A stretch of 64,000 nucleotides of DNA, taken from contig OX328125.1 in the NCBI GenBank assembly GCA_946811695.1, positions 105,143,376-105,207,375 of the forward strand, read 5' to 3'. Made by a program: the position numbers and the translations under genes. The notes under the pieces are model-generated. The model was not told where the DNA came from. It did not search any database and saw only the letters and a program-made list of their open reading frames with translations. This DNA is from Gonocerus acuteangulatus. Its lineage: Eukaryota; Arthropoda; Insecta; Hemiptera; Coreidae. Shown here piece by piece: positions 22,951 through 33,842 of the stretch. How positions within the stretch are numbered: position 1 is the stretch's first letter; each line of letters starts with the position of its first letter.

Positions 22951-24900
22951 ATGACAGAGTGGCCGGAAAAAAGAACCCTCGAATTTATCGAGGACTATCG
23001 CAATTCAGTGGTTTTGTGGCAGTCGTCCAGTAAATTGTATACAAATCGGCAAGCAAGACATGTTGCTATTAGAAGGTTATCGGAGAAATTCGGGATAGAT
23101 GGAAAGGCGGTTCTTAGGAAAATTAAAGGACTAAGATCATACTTCCACCGTGAACACAGAAAAGTTTTAACGGATAGATCAGAGGACAAGGACGAGCCAT
23201 ACACTTCTGGATGGTTCGCATACAGGCATATGCTTTTTATTCTGGACGGTGGTGAAAAAAGAAGAAGGGAATTGAAAAGAGCAGTTGAAATAGAGGTAAC
23301 CCTTTCTATATATTAACATTATTAAATTCGAATATCTCAAGGCTAATTTAAACCGTTCAAAGAAAAAATGAAATTCAAAAACAAAGATCCCATGAAATTA
23401 ACTTCGACTATGGAAAAGAAGATTGATTCTAATTCCGTTGAATAGATAAAAATGTATTTAATTCAATAACCGTTCAAGCTTATTTGGTAGATGAATTAAA
23501 ACCACAAATATAATTTGGTATTTGTCAACTCTGCTTACTTTACATGGTTTTAAGAAGTTTGATTAGGTTATATTTTCGAGTAGGTTATCTTCTGCTGGCA
23601 TAGAGATCGAATTCACTTCGCTGTATTGGGTGGTCTTGTTTTGAAGTTTCTTACGTTAAAGATTTTCTTCAAGTGGTCTAATTATTTTGTTTTCTAACGA
23701 CCGAAGAGATTAAAATTTTACATATCATTCAAAACAAGAACGTACATTTTTTTTTTTTTTTTAAGAGTGAGCAGTTAAGCGAAAGGTATTTGCAAATATA
23801 CATACTTACATCTGCATTATTAAGATTTGATTCTCTAACCTTAAATTCGATCATTTAATTTTGATACGTAAATATTCCATAATTGAAGATGGACTTAACG
23901 AGCTCTAAGGTGTTTTTTTTATACTACTAATAATTAAATAACGACTTATTAGTAGTATAAAATAATTAAATAACGACTTGGAGGCCCGGTGGCCGTGAGT
24001 GTTAAGGCGTGAGCACTTAACACTCCGTGCCAAAGGTCGTGGGTTCGATTCCCACTATGGGGTGGTACCTTTCTTTATAAAAAAGAAAAGGCATCAGCCC
24101 TATCCTGGCTAGAAAAGGGTGGTAACCTATAGATAACCCGTCCCAAAATTCGTAATTAATAATAATGGACGTTAAAATTTAAATAAATAACGACTTTAAA
24201 TATGTTTATTTTTTTTTAAGTAGTTTTAAAAAGTGTATTCAAATATGGGATAAAACGGAAATACCGACCTTTGAGCATTAAGCTTCAAAACTACATTACA
24301 AATCTCTAGGGGTAATGTCTTTTCGCTGGAAAAGAGGAATTGCATGACCCCATCCTGGCTCTAAAATGTTGGTGACCTATAGATAACTCGTCCTAAAATT
24401 ATGAGTTAATTTTAATGGACTTCAAAATTTAAATAAATAATTTAAAAGTCAAACAATAATCCATTTTGATTATTTAATAAATAACATTATTATTTGTTTC
24501 TTTTTAGGACGATGAAGAAGTCTCAGAGAACCACCTGGAGGATGATGATATTGTAAATAGTCATCACAATTATTTTATGAAACCAGGAATGAAAAAACCA
24601 AGAAGACAAAAGAAATATTCCTATGAAACATTCGACGAGGAAATTCCCGTACTGAGGACAGTACCTAGTAGAGTGGAAAAGGCTGATCATTTTTCCTGTT
24701 TTTCTGATTACCTTACAAGTAGAATGAGGCGTCTCAACAACCCCTATTTACAGAGCCTTGCCGAACGACGTATTAATGACGTCATGAATGATGTGGAAAG
24801 TTTGTCTGATAGTTTTGAAGTCACAGCAACTAATGTAGTAGAAATTTCTGCATCTTCAATTTCCAGTCCGGCAGATTCTAAATTTGGAGTAATTGATTAA
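22951..24900 (+). CDS. MADF-BESS domain putative transcription factor
   Basis: Two exons, 22951-23295 (115 codons) and 24508-24900 (130 codons plus TAA), phase 0, total 245 aa. The junction is GAG/GTAACC to TTTTTAG/GAC. I chose ATG 22951 because MTEWPEKRTLEFIEDYRNS starts as MADF domains do; the same frame is open upstream to another ATG at 22828, so a longer form is possible. Residues about 8-95 are a MADF (Myb/SANT-like) DNA-binding domain with LEFIEDYRNS, LW, Y-x-N, K-x-KGLRSYFHRE. Residues 145-150 are basic (KKPRRQKK). Residues about 170-205 (CFSDYLTSRM, NPYLQSLAERRINDVMNDVE) fit a BESS protein-interaction motif. Members such as Adf-1 bind DNA and act as activators or repressors; no target can be inferred here. 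The intron contains SINE copies. Confidence 0.85.
23980..24187 (+). mobile_element. SINE family 1 copy in the MADF-BESS intron
   Basis: Full-length copy from GGAGGCCCGGTGGCCGTGAG to TTTAAATAAATA, flanked by AATAACGACTT on both sides. A nearby duplicate of the same target word at 23937 shows the region was already repeated. Confidence 0.88.
24305..24440 (+). repeat. 5'-truncated, diverged SINE 1
   Basis: Only the body and tail are present (CCATCCTGGCT, CCTATAGATAACTCG, AATTTAAATAAATAA), so the tRNA-like head is lost. It lies 115 bp after the intact copy. Confidence 0.65.
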
Positions 24901-25174
24901 TTAAGAGAAATAAATCAATATCATTGATTATATTTTATCAATAATGTACAAATCAATTTGAAGGTCTTGTAATATATGTAATAAAATATAGTTTTTATAA
25001 CAATGTAAATAAATAGAAAAATAAAATATTTTATTACAAAGTTAAAAAAGTTATAAAGTCACTTTAATATAATCTTCGGAGACACTTTTACGCAAAAAAA
25101 AGGTGTTATTTTAGACATTTGCAACTATGGCTTTATAGCCAGTTGCGTTATCAAGAGCATCTAGTGGATGAAAT

Positions 25175-25265
25175 TAAATTCATGGAGATCCGATGGACGT
25201 GAGAGCTAAGAAGTGGGGACTCCTTGTCTAATGTCGTGAGTTTGATTCCCACTAAGGGAGGTGGT
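25175..25265 (+). repeat. Diverged SINE-1 head
   Basis: GGAGATCCGATGGACGTGAG, then GTCGTGAGTTTGATTCCCAC and GGAGGTGGTTTTC align with the SINE-1 head including a decayed B box. The body is missing, replaced by Helentron-like sequence. Confidence 0.5.
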
Positions 25266-25500
25266 TTTCTGAGGGAAGTATGCTAGTACGTAGCTATTGA
25301 GGTTGCACTCATGGAAGAATATTTGAATAATTTGTTCAAATCTTCATCGATCCTACCACTAAAAATGACCCTCGTTAAATTTCATATACGCGTGTATATA
25401 TATATATATGTGTGTGTGTATATATATACATATATATATTTATATGTGTGTGTGTATATATATACATATATATATTTATATGTGTATGCAACGCACACGA
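25266..25500 (-). repeat. 3'-end fragment of Helentron-like family 1 with TA/TG microsatellite
   Basis: GTAGCTATTGAGGTTGCACTC, CATCGATCCTACC and a TA/TG tract (25394-25485) align with the 3' region of the complete elements, but the terminal hairpin is decayed. An intact element follows 43 bp later. Confidence 0.6.
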
Positions 25501-25542
25501 CGTCAAACAATAAAACCCACATTTTTCACATCTAAAATGTAG

Positions 25543-25665
25543 TTTTAGCACTTTCCTCCGAAGGAAAGTAGCTATTGAGGTTGGACTCATGATGGAATTT
25601 TTGAAAAATTTCTTCAAATCTTTATCGATCCTACCTAGTAGACACCGAAAATGACCCCCGTTAAA

Positions 25666-25704
<39 letters not shown>

Positions 25705-26602
25705 TGTTAACACGATAGCGGCCAGAGATTTTGTTTTTTCGTCACGAAACTTGGTATATAGCATTCAATTAGCAAACGATTGAACGAGTTCGTTAACCAC
25801 CAAAGTCGGTCCACCGGAAGGGAGGGGGGGTTTACCCCGAACCCAAAACACTAATTTGACTATGTCAGCCGTAATATTTGTTATATTTCAACGAAACTTG
25901 GTATTCGTAGTGGTAATATAGAGAGAAAAGTGAGATATAAAAATGAACTAAATCGGTTCATTAGAAGGGGGGGTTTACTCTGGACCCACAATACCAATTC
26001 GCCACTAACAGCCGTGATTTTTGGTATATTTCAACGAAACTCGGTATTCGTAGTGGTAATCTACAGGTAAATATGTGTTGTAAAAATAAACTAAATCGGT
26101 TCATTAGAAGGGGGGGTTTACTCCGGACCCAAATTCCTAATATACTCATACCGGTCGTAATTTCTGCTGAATTGTAACGAAACGCGGTATACGTCGTGGG
26201 TAACTCATGAGAAAGAAGTGTAAAAATGAGCTGAATCGGTCAATCGGAAAGCGGGGGTTTAATTTGTAATATATTTCAATAGAAAAGCCCGCCAGACGTA
26301 GGTTCACAAAGCCGCCGCAAGGAGCGCTTTCTACCACTAGAGTGACTGTATGCTGTTCCTGCGTTAGATCAAAATACGATAATATGAGGTTTTTATTACG
26401 TAGTGTAATAGGTACCATGTGTAAACATAACTCTGGAAGCAAATTAATAATTGATCAGTTACTCATTACAAATTTAAAAGAGAACTATTCATGTTTTTAT
26501 TTTATTTATGTAGGATATTTTAAGCAATTTGTTCTGGAAAGCAGTCTACACTACCCAAATTCTGAGGAAAGTGCTTAGTTATGCAGCTCCTGCGTGACGG
26601 GC
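25543..26602 (-). mobile_element. Helentron/Helitron2-like element, family 1 (copy A)
   Basis: Read on the minus strand it starts GCCCGTCACGCAGGAGCTGC at 26602, has the subterminal word AGCACTTTCCTC about 30 bp in, and ends with the hairpin ACTTTCCTTCGGAGGAAAGT followed by GCTAAAA at 25543. The 5' subterminal word is the inverted repeat of the hairpin arm. It contains a TA microsatellite and tandem units of about 143 bp marked by GGACCCAAA and AGTAAACCCCCCC-type words. Asymmetric subterminal inverted repeats, a 3' hairpin and an internal microsatellite are described features of non-autonomous Helitron2/Helentron elements. No Rep/helicase is present. Confidence 0.78.
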
Positions 26603-27216
26603 TTTATTAAGAAAAAAACGCCCGAACCCTGACAATTTCTACCTTCGCATCCCCAACGGTCAACGATCTCCTCTCAACAAGATCAAATATAAGAATACGC
26701 TGCTGGTCGTTCTTAAAACACGTTTCGTCAAGCCCCATTGCGAGAAAAGTCACTAATGAAGATGTAAAGTTATGAAGGTGCCAACAAGAAACATCATGAG
26801 AATAGCTTACGTTAAAATTTATATATTTTCCTGTTAGCCCTCTGGCATCACATATTTTATTTAAAACACAAATGGACCAGTTTGTTAACCAGCAAAATCC
26901 GGATATCGAAAAGTTGTTTCGTTTAAAAAGATCGCAACAGAAAAGATTTTGCGTTTGTAAGCTTCCAGGTACATTTTATATTATACTTTATAGAGTACGT
27001 TAAATTAAAAAAAGTAAATACTTCTTTCTTCTAGGGACGGGCCATATCCTTAAAAAGTGATTATCAATCTCTTTTTAAGGCCTTTTAATGCTATTAATTT
27101 TTTTTTTTTTTTTTTTTTTGTCTTTACATATAATATCTGTCATTGTAAACAGTTTTAATTTTGGTGTGAGAACAGTGGAGTTAACGAAAGGATCTTGAGG
27201 ACAAAATTAAAATCAT
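26603..27216. other. Spacer with a partial Helentron family 2 segment
   Basis: 26620-26690 is the reverse complement of a segment near 47630-47690 (TTGTTGAGAGGAGATCG, GTTGACCGTTG). The rest is unassigned, with a poly-T run at 27098-27120. Confidence 0.4.
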
Positions 27217-27366
27217 TTGGAGACCCCATGAAGTCCAGTGCTAAGGCGTGAGCAATCCTTGGGAAAACAAGGCACCAGCTCAGTTCTGGCTAGAAAAACC
27301 TGGTAACCTATAGACAACTTGTCCTAAATATCAGAGTTACGTATAAATGGACGTTAAAATTTAAAT
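27217..27366 (+). repeat. Diverged SINE 1, internally deleted
   Basis: GGAGACCCCATGAAGTCCAG, GGCGTGAGCA, then CTGGCTAGAAAA, CCTATAGACAACTTG and AAATTTAAATAAA follow the SINE-1 order but lack the B-box segment. Confidence 0.6.
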
Positions 27367-27369
27367 AAA

Positions 27370-27687
27370 CCCATTAGCTTCTTCTTAACAATCCCCGACC
27401 GCACATTAGATCCCAACTGCAGCAACTATACAGCGGAATTATTAGGTATTCTGAAGGCTCTTAATATGATAGCTCCGAAATGTGGCAATATTATTATATT
27501 CACTGAGTCTCTTTCAACACTAATATCTATGAGTAATCCATTCTCCAAACACCCACTGATTTTAGAGATCCTAGAAGCTATCGAAGAATTGAATCAGCAG
27601 ACCCAAGCAGTAATATTTGTTTGGATTCCCATTCACTGCGGGATACAGGGTAATGAAGCAGTAAACGAACTAGCCAAGAAGCGATAG
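27370..27687 (+). pseudogene. Non-LTR retrotransposon RNase H fragment
   Basis: The open frame reads NYTAELLGILKALN (with the conserved YTAE/L of retroelement RNase H), FTESLSTL at the position of the usual TDSLSAL, and VFVWIPIHCGIQGNEAVNEL, the WIPxHxGIxGNExAD motif. The Asp of TDS is replaced by Glu, and a stop at 27685 follows LAKKR. The reverse transcriptase is missing, so it is a relic of a Jockey/R1/I-type element. Confidence 0.85.
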
Positions 27688-28273
27688 AATATTCCAGAAT
27701 ATCAAGAAACAAAGATAACTAACACCGAGAAAATTCATAAATTAACAAACACTTTATTATTAAAAAATTACTTGCGAATCTTAAAATTAAAAACTGCAGT
27801 GCATTAAATGATATTACAGCAGTTTAAATAGCTCTTTAACCATGTGTTTAATGACTGATTGGTGGTTGACAACACAAAAAAAAAAAAAAAAAAATCACCA
27901 ACCGCCTTCTTTCCTGAAATAGAATGCCTTTGTTGTGACAGATTGAAAGGCAAAGTAGGTCCATATTTCTTGAGCTTTAGTATCTCTACTGCTCTAATAA
28001 TATTTACAGAGATAAAATTATTCATGTGCTAACTCAATTTTACCTCAAAATTATTTATGGAGTGTAAATACTGGGAGACTCTCAAAATTGCGGATTATGA
28101 TTCTAACAATATAATTCTACGCCATACCTAAATGTATTACAATTATATCTCATTGGTGAAAAACGCTTGCCTGAAGTTTTCTGAAAGGTTCGTAGTTGAG
28201 TGGCTATGTTCTCTCGTCAGTTGTCATCTTGTTTACTTATTTCATTCTTTTGTTGTTAACTTGTTTAAATGTG

Positions 28274-29836
28274 ATGGCTGTTCTCCAAGAAGGTGGTGAT
28301 ACTATCCAAGAGATCAACGATGAATTTAAAAATCGTTTGAAGTCACTTTATCCGATGGTTAATGAAGCCCAAACACCTCTTCCACAATCTTGGAGTCCAA
28401 AAGACAAATTTAATTACATAGGTTTGTCAAATGGAAATTTACGCGTACATTATAAAGGTCACGGAAAAACTCATAAAGATGCTGCTAGTGTCAGAGCCAC
28501 TCATCCTATTCCAGCAGCCTGTGGACTTTACTATTTTGAAGTTAAAATAGTAAGTAAAGGAAGAGATGGTTACATGGGAATTGGTCTGTCAGCTCAAGGA
28601 GTAAATATGAATCGCCTTCCAGGTTGGGACAAACATTCTTATGGCTATCATGGAGATGATGGACACACATTTTGCTCTTCTGGGACAGGAGTTCCTTATG
28701 GGCCAACATTTACTACAGGAGATGTTATTGGATGCGGAGTCAATCTGGTAGATAGCACATGCTTTTATACAAAAAATGGTCATAATTTAGGAGTGGCATT
28801 CACAGATTTACCTTCTGATTTGTACCCCACAGTCGGTTTACAAACACCAGGTGAAGTTGTCGATGCAAATTTTGGACAAGAGCCATTTATATTTGACATT
28901 GACGATTTAATGAAGGAGCTTAAGGCTCGCACGAAATTGTCAATCGACAAGTTCCCCTTGCCAGAAAGCTCACAAACGCAAGAAGTGCTTCATAAATTTG
29001 TTTCGTCCTACCTTGTTCATAATGGATACTGTGCCACAGCTGAGGCTTTTGCTGCAAGCACAGGGCAAGAATTCATCGAAGAGGTAGCTTCCATTAGAAA
29101 CAGACAGAAAATCTTAAAGCACGTATTGAGCGGACGAATTAGTGAAGCTATTAGCTTGACAATGCAGTTATATCCTGGCTTACTAGAAAATAGGCCAAAT
29201 TTATTATTTACATTAAAATGTCGGCAATTTATTGAGATGATCAATGGAAGTGATACAGATAATAGCACCCGACATATTGCCCATACATCTGTCATTCAAT
29301 CTACAAAACCTTATCGAAATGTTACTGAGATGTTGAATGGCGTTTGTAAAATACAAGAAGAAGAAAACCGTACCATACAAGATGAGAACAGTTGCAACGG
29401 TTTTCAGAATGGAAATGCAAATGCTGAAACATCAAATGCTAATACTTCTGGGGCCGGTGTGAGAAAACACTACGGGAGGAGCCGATTAGCAATTGAAAGA
29501 ATACTAGATTTTGGTCGAGAATTATATAATTGCAGTCAACAGTTATTTAGCGAAAACGGGCCCCATGATGAGCATAAGAAAATGATGCAAAACGCATTCA
29601 GTTTATTGGCGTACTCGAATCCTTGGAACAGCCCTCTAGGATGGCAGTTGAACCCTGTTCAAAGAGAGCCCGTATGTGCCCAGCTAAACTCTGCTATTCT
29701 TGAGTCCAGCAACATGGAACGCAGGCCTCTTCTGGAAGTTGCAATCTCACACGCTAAAGAGCTTATTCAACTTATGTCAAATAGAGGATTGGGGTCTTGT
29801 GCATTCGTAAATGTTGACAATATTCTGCGCGATTGA
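28274..29836 (+). CDS. RanBPM: Ran-binding protein 9/10 (RanBPM), intronless
   Basis: Single uninterrupted frame of 520 aa from ATG 28274 ([10 protein letters not shown]) to TGA 29836; the frame is open upstream but begins with no ATG. The N-terminal part has [18 protein letters not shown], followed by a SPRY domain at about 55-205 ([50 protein letters not shown]). LisH is at about 240-272 ([18 protein letters not shown]), CTLH at about 275-335 ([20 protein letters not shown]) and a CRA domain at about 410-510. RanBP9/10 is the scaffold of the CTLH/GID E3 ubiquitin ligase and binds many partners through SPRY. Animal RanBP9 genes are normally split by many introns and the neighbours here are split, so the absence of introns suggests a retrocopy. 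Every domain is intact, which implies selection for function. The long Pro/Gln-rich N-terminus of vertebrate RanBP9 is absent. Confidence 0.93.
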   Translation: MAVLQEGGDTIQEINDEFKNRLKSLYPMVNEAQTPLPQSWSPKDKFNYIGLSNGNLRVHYKGHGKTHKDAASVRATHPIPAACGLYYFEVKIVSKGRDGYMGIGLSAQGVNMNRLPGWDKHSYGYHGDDGHTFCSSGTGVPYGPTFTTGDVIGCGVNLVDSTCFYTKNGHNLGVAFTDLPSDLYPTVGLQTPGEVVDANFGQEPFIFDIDDLMKELKARTKLSIDKFPLPESSQTQEVLHKFVSSYLVHNGYCATAEAFAASTGQEFIEEVASIRNRQKILKHVLSGRISEAISLTMQLYPGLLENRPNLLFTLKCRQFIEMINGSDTDNSTRHIAHTSVIQSTKPYRNVTEMLNGVCKIQEEENRTIQDENSCNGFQNGNANAETSNANTSGAGVRKHYGRSRLAIERILDFGRELYNCSQQLFSENGPHDEHKKMMQNAFSLLAYSNPWNSPLGWQLNPVQREPVCAQLNSAILESSNMERRPLLEVAISHAKELIQLMSNRGLGSCAFVNVDNILRD

Positions 29837-30580
29837 GAATTTATTGTCTCATGAATATATTTTGTTTACATATAAATATTTTGATGATAAGTTTTAATTG
29901 TTCGACTTGTACCTCAGGTTCCAGGGTGTTATTTTCATTACATAGTTGATTTAATGAGAAATATATATATATATATATAAAAAAAAAATGATATATTTCT
30001 AGTCATACAATTAAAGCATGATTACTTAAGAACTTCTTACAACGATATTTTTTCTTTTTTCTTACTGTTGTCTTAATAATACTGAGTATGTTAAATCAAT
30101 AATTGGACTGACCTAACTTAGAATGTAGGAAGTTGTTTTATAAGTTCATCATGGCTTTTGAATTAAAAAACTAACTGTCTTATAATGAAAAAATAATTGG
30201 TTTTCCTAATTGTTCTATAGATTATGTGATAATTCAAATAGACTAAGATGGGGTTACCGTTGGCCATTAGGTTATTTTGTTGCGGGTGTGAATGAAGAGA
30301 TGCCTAATTAATATTAAGAGATATTTCCCCCATTATTTAGATGTGAAATTATATAGTAGAATGTCTCTTGATGTGATTTAATAGTATTTTCTTGTCTATG
30401 CCACTATTTAACTAAAAAAAGAAGTGAATATCTTTGTTCAATGTATTTTCTTGCAGTGTAATGATAACAATGTATCTATTAAATGTTAACTATACTTGTT
30501 ATTTATTTTCATTTATTTATACATTCTTCATCAAAGCTCTGTTGGAAATGTAAACATTTTAGCCTGTTCAGATAAGCCCA
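29837..30580. other. Downstream region of RanBPM
   Basis: AT-rich 3' region. A short TA run followed by ten A residues at about 29981-29990 could be a decayed poly-A tail of a retrocopy or just low complexity. No exon recognised. Confidence 0.4.
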
Positions 30581-30584
30581 GGAG

Positions 30585-30660
30585 TTCAATTTCGCATGCG
30601 CGAACATCTGGGCGGGAATTACTCCCAGCGCTCTCACTTATGTTCCGCCATTTGCAAAGC
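30585..30660. promoter_or_regulatory. Isolated promoter-like cluster (NRF1-, E2F- and YY1-like sites)
   Basis: Within 70 bp of otherwise AT-rich DNA lie TCGCATGCGCGAA (NRF1-like palindrome, about 30592), TGGGCGGGAAT (E2F-like, about 30609) and CCGCCATTTG (YY1-like, about 30646). The CpG content is unusual for the window. On the minus strand the YY1-like word reads AAATGGCGG, giving an ATG followed after 11 nt by GTGAGAG, a possible donor. No adjacent gene is identified. The sites are visible; promoter function is inference. Confidence 0.4.
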
Positions 30661-30784
30661 CTTTTAATGATAAAACATGTAACGTGAAGCACTATATAAC
30701 TGATTATGTCTTGTTTAAGACTAGGAAACACTTTGAGAGGTTAGATAAGGCAGATAGTGTTTAATATGAATCAATAACGCAGAC

Positions 30785-30898
30785 ACATAAATTAAAAAAA
30801 TGGTATTTTCCAAAGACACCATACATATATTCTTATGTATTTTGAATGACATGCTGAATCCGAATCCGGAGTCCGTTTCACCCCAGCACATCAGGTTT

Positions 30899-30930
<32 letters not shown>

Positions 30931-31690
30931 CCACCACACATGATTTATTTCATAGTCATAGCATACTTTTAGAGACTACAGATCCATCATCAGTGCTTCT
31001 AGTTTCTTACTGTAGGTGGTTTAAGGGTATTTGAAGTTAAATTTTCTTATGAAGTCGTTTAAGAAGAAATAACTAGAGCTTCCATGGTTTTGAGGGTTAC
31101 TGAATTCGAGTCCGAGGTCTGTTTCACCCCATCGGTGCAAAATCAAGGTCATTTCAAGGACAAATATATCTATTTCGCAAAAAATGATACTGCTGTCAAA
31201 AATTCATTTTTGCAAAGTATGAATGAATGAATGAAAAGTTTTATTCTTATTCCGGGACACAAGTCCCATAGGAATAATTTTAAAATTACAAAATAATTGT
31301 AAATTTTACGTGTAAACTTAAAAACTAATAAATGCTATCAGTATCAGTATATAGTGTACAGCTTCAATATAGACTAGGGGTTGGGTAGAGATATTTGTCC
31401 TTGAAATGACCTTTATTTTGCACCGATGGGGTGAAAGAGACCTCGGATTCTAATTCAGTGACCCTCAAAACCATGGAAGCTCAAGTTATTTCTTCTCAAA
31501 CGACTTCATACAAAATTGGACTTTCAAATTGACATGCTGGAGTGAAACGAACTCCGGATTTGGATTCAGCGTGTCGAAATACATAAGAATATATGTACGG
31601 TGCCTTTGGAAAAGAACACTTTTTTTATTTTGTGTGCCTGTGCAATTATCCAAAGCTATGGCTGAAAACGTTTTTACCATTTAACGCACA
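30785..31690. repeat. Long inverted repeat with internally repeated arms
   Basis: The left arm (30785-31175) and right arm (31385-31690) are inverted copies. Paired words are CATGCTGAATCCGAATCCGG with CCGGATTTGGATTCAGCGTG, and CATGGTTTTGAGGGTTACTG with CAGTGACCCTCAAAACCATG. The phrases GAATCCGGAGTCCGTTTCAC (30861) and GAGTCCGAGGTCTGTTTCAC (31107) repeat about 246 bp apart within the left arm. The spacer holds a GAATGAATGAATG run and TTATTCTTATTCCGGGACAC. No coding frame; probably a foldback element. Confidence 0.65.
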
Positions 31691-32520
31691 AAACTTTTTT
31701 TTATAAAACTTTTTTTTTTTTGTTTTTTCTTTATCGAATTAATTATTAATTAATTATTGGTCATTGAAAATCTCCTGCCAATCTGTACTTATTTTATTGG
31801 AACAAATATGGTTCCAAGTAATAGAGTGGGGACAAATTTTTTCCTCTGATAGATCTTACTAATTTCTGAGCCCCTTCACAACCTTGCACAGGCAGAGAGA
31901 CATATATGTCCACCCGTGCATTGAAGGGTTAAATTTCATAGTGATAAGGTTATGACTGAGAGGATTTTTACCACCAATGTTCTACCGGGAATATAGGCCA
32001 CGCCCTTTTCCCTCCATCTAATACTCTAAATAGTTATAGTCTAAATTGTTTTTGGCCTTAGCTTTGGCTAAGTATTGATTATCTATTTATTTGGCGTTAA
32101 TAGACTTACAAAATATATACATAAATAACGTACTCAGTTTGACATAGGTATTCTAATGAAACCGCTTTCAATGCGATATCTTTTAAAAATTGTCAAGAAA
32201 ATGAACTAGAATTTTGGTTTTCGTTGCTCCAAAATGACAGATAGAAGTGAAATATTTGTACATGTTTCTTATTCATTCAACTAAGATGTATAAATCTTTG
32301 TAAAGTTTGGATTAAGGAAGCAATATAAATTCAAGATTTTATAAACATATACAATTTCAAACTTTTCATATATTTTCTTAAATATTTCAATAACAGTTGG
32401 GAAATTGTGGTAAGTGTAAAGTAATCATTCTTATGGCTAATAAATTCCCAAATAAGTTCAATATATGATTTAATTAGGCAGAGTGTCATGCATATATCGA
32501 ACTCTTCAACATCACACAAT
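31691..32520. other. AT-rich spacer, nothing recognised
   Basis: Contains a near palindrome AATTAATTATTAATTAATTA at about 31738. No supported gene. Confidence 0.4.
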
Positions 32521-32521
32521 A

Positions 32522-33052
32522 TGCTTTATTTATCGCTCTACATGTTTCTCATCCATTGATGCCTCATCTGGAGCAACTTAATTATACATAAATAAATTTA
32601 TCCTTAGCTAAGGTCTTCCTTGGCTAAGGCCAAATTTATTTATGTACAATTAATAATGAGATGGAGATAGTTACATAAATATGGTTAAATAGATGCGGTG
32701 ATACAACGTCGAGGGATGGTTGGAATTCGGCTAGGAGAAAAAAATGTCAGATCTTCAGGCAATGGTTTTCTTGAATGTTTCAGCTGTACTTTGGCAGCCT
32801 TCTTCAGCTGAAAAATGATAATACAAAATTACAAGTGATTCTCCTCTGATTATTCCCACTTGGAATTATGTATATTTATTTTTTAGCTGAATAAGGCTGC
32901 CAAAGTGCGGCCCAAACGTCCAATATAGATTTGTGCCTGAAGATCTGACGTTTTTTTCTCCTAGCTGAATCCCATGATTTTGTATGTATAATTAAGTTGC
33001 TCCTGAAGAGGTGTCAATGGATGCGAATCGCGTAGAGCTATAAATACATTAT
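32522..33052. mobile_element. Nested inverted-repeat pairs with hammerhead-like motifs
   Basis: Outer arms 32522-32600 and 32975-33052 are inverted copies (motif AATTAAGTTGCTCC, then CAATGGATG and GTAGAGC). Inner arms 32715-32820 and 32870-32978 are an independent inverted pair (GGCTGCCAAAGT, CAGATCTTCAGG, CTAGGAGAAAAA). Each arm carries CTGANGA-like and GAAAC-like words around a short stem. The plus-strand inner arm resembles 15130-15215 in Naa30 intron 3. Possibly Penelope-like terminal repeats inserted one inside another; no protein domain is present. Confidence 0.55.
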
Positions 33053-33054
33053 AC

Positions 33055-33842
33055 TTAAGTGAAGTTGATGAGTTTTATATTTACATGACCTTTCTGTCTA
33101 TTTAAATAATATGCTGAAAGAAAAAGGGGTCACAATTTTATAAAATAAGTTCAGTTATACATTTTAATAGGGCCACTTCAATGGTTGTACTGGGTCAATT
33201 TTCATAGGACACATGGATTGGACTACCTTCAGCCCCAGTTTTTATAAATTTTAATATGTTTTACCTTCATAAATTGAACAGTTGTACCTTCATAAATTGA
33301 ACAGTTTTACCTTCATAAATTGAACAGTTTTACCTTTACCCTGTTTACTTCACATGATAAAATTAGCTTCAAAAAAGGATTTTAAATAAAGAATTAAATA
33401 GTATTAAAAAAATATAGAAGCGAGAAATTCACTCGAGTATAGTTGTAGAATTATTATTCTCGAACGACATAAAGTTAGAACACTGAATTCTCTGAGAAAA
33501 AAGTAGAAAAGACAAAAAAAGTGGAAGGAGGTTGGACGGGGTACATTCTGCCACTACCTACTGGCAAACTCAATTTAGACAGGCTATACAAGTATTGGTG
33601 ATGCTTTGATAATTCAATGGGAACACCAAGTGATCTTGCAGAAGAGAAGATTTGTTGCAAGTTGTAAAGCTAGAAGAAAATTTGTGATCTTAATTACAGG
33701 GAAACATACAGAAATGTTAGAATGGCTATTAAAAAACAATAGATCGGCAAGCAGAAAAAAAGAAATTATAATTAATAATAAGCTGCCCCTTTACTAATAT
33801 CTTTGAAATTTCGTTAATGGCAGAAGATATGAAAATAAAAAC
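33055..33842. other. AT-rich spacer with small direct repeats
   Basis: CCTTCATAAATTGAACAGTT is repeated three times at about 33270-33330 with a 25-bp period. The open frames at 33475-33797 on both strands have no recognisable domain. Confidence 0.4.

Noticed and set aside
22791..23033. 80-codon frame upstream of the MADF gene
   Set aside because: Different frame from the MADF domain, low-complexity composition, no domain.
25311..25764. Frames across TA/TG repeats
   Set aside because: Repetitive translation of Helentron-like DNA.
28196..28273. Signal peptide on RanBPM from the upstream open frame
   Set aside because: The hydrophobic upstream stretch has no ATG; RanBP9/10 is cytosolic/nuclear and the conserved protein starts after ATG 28274.
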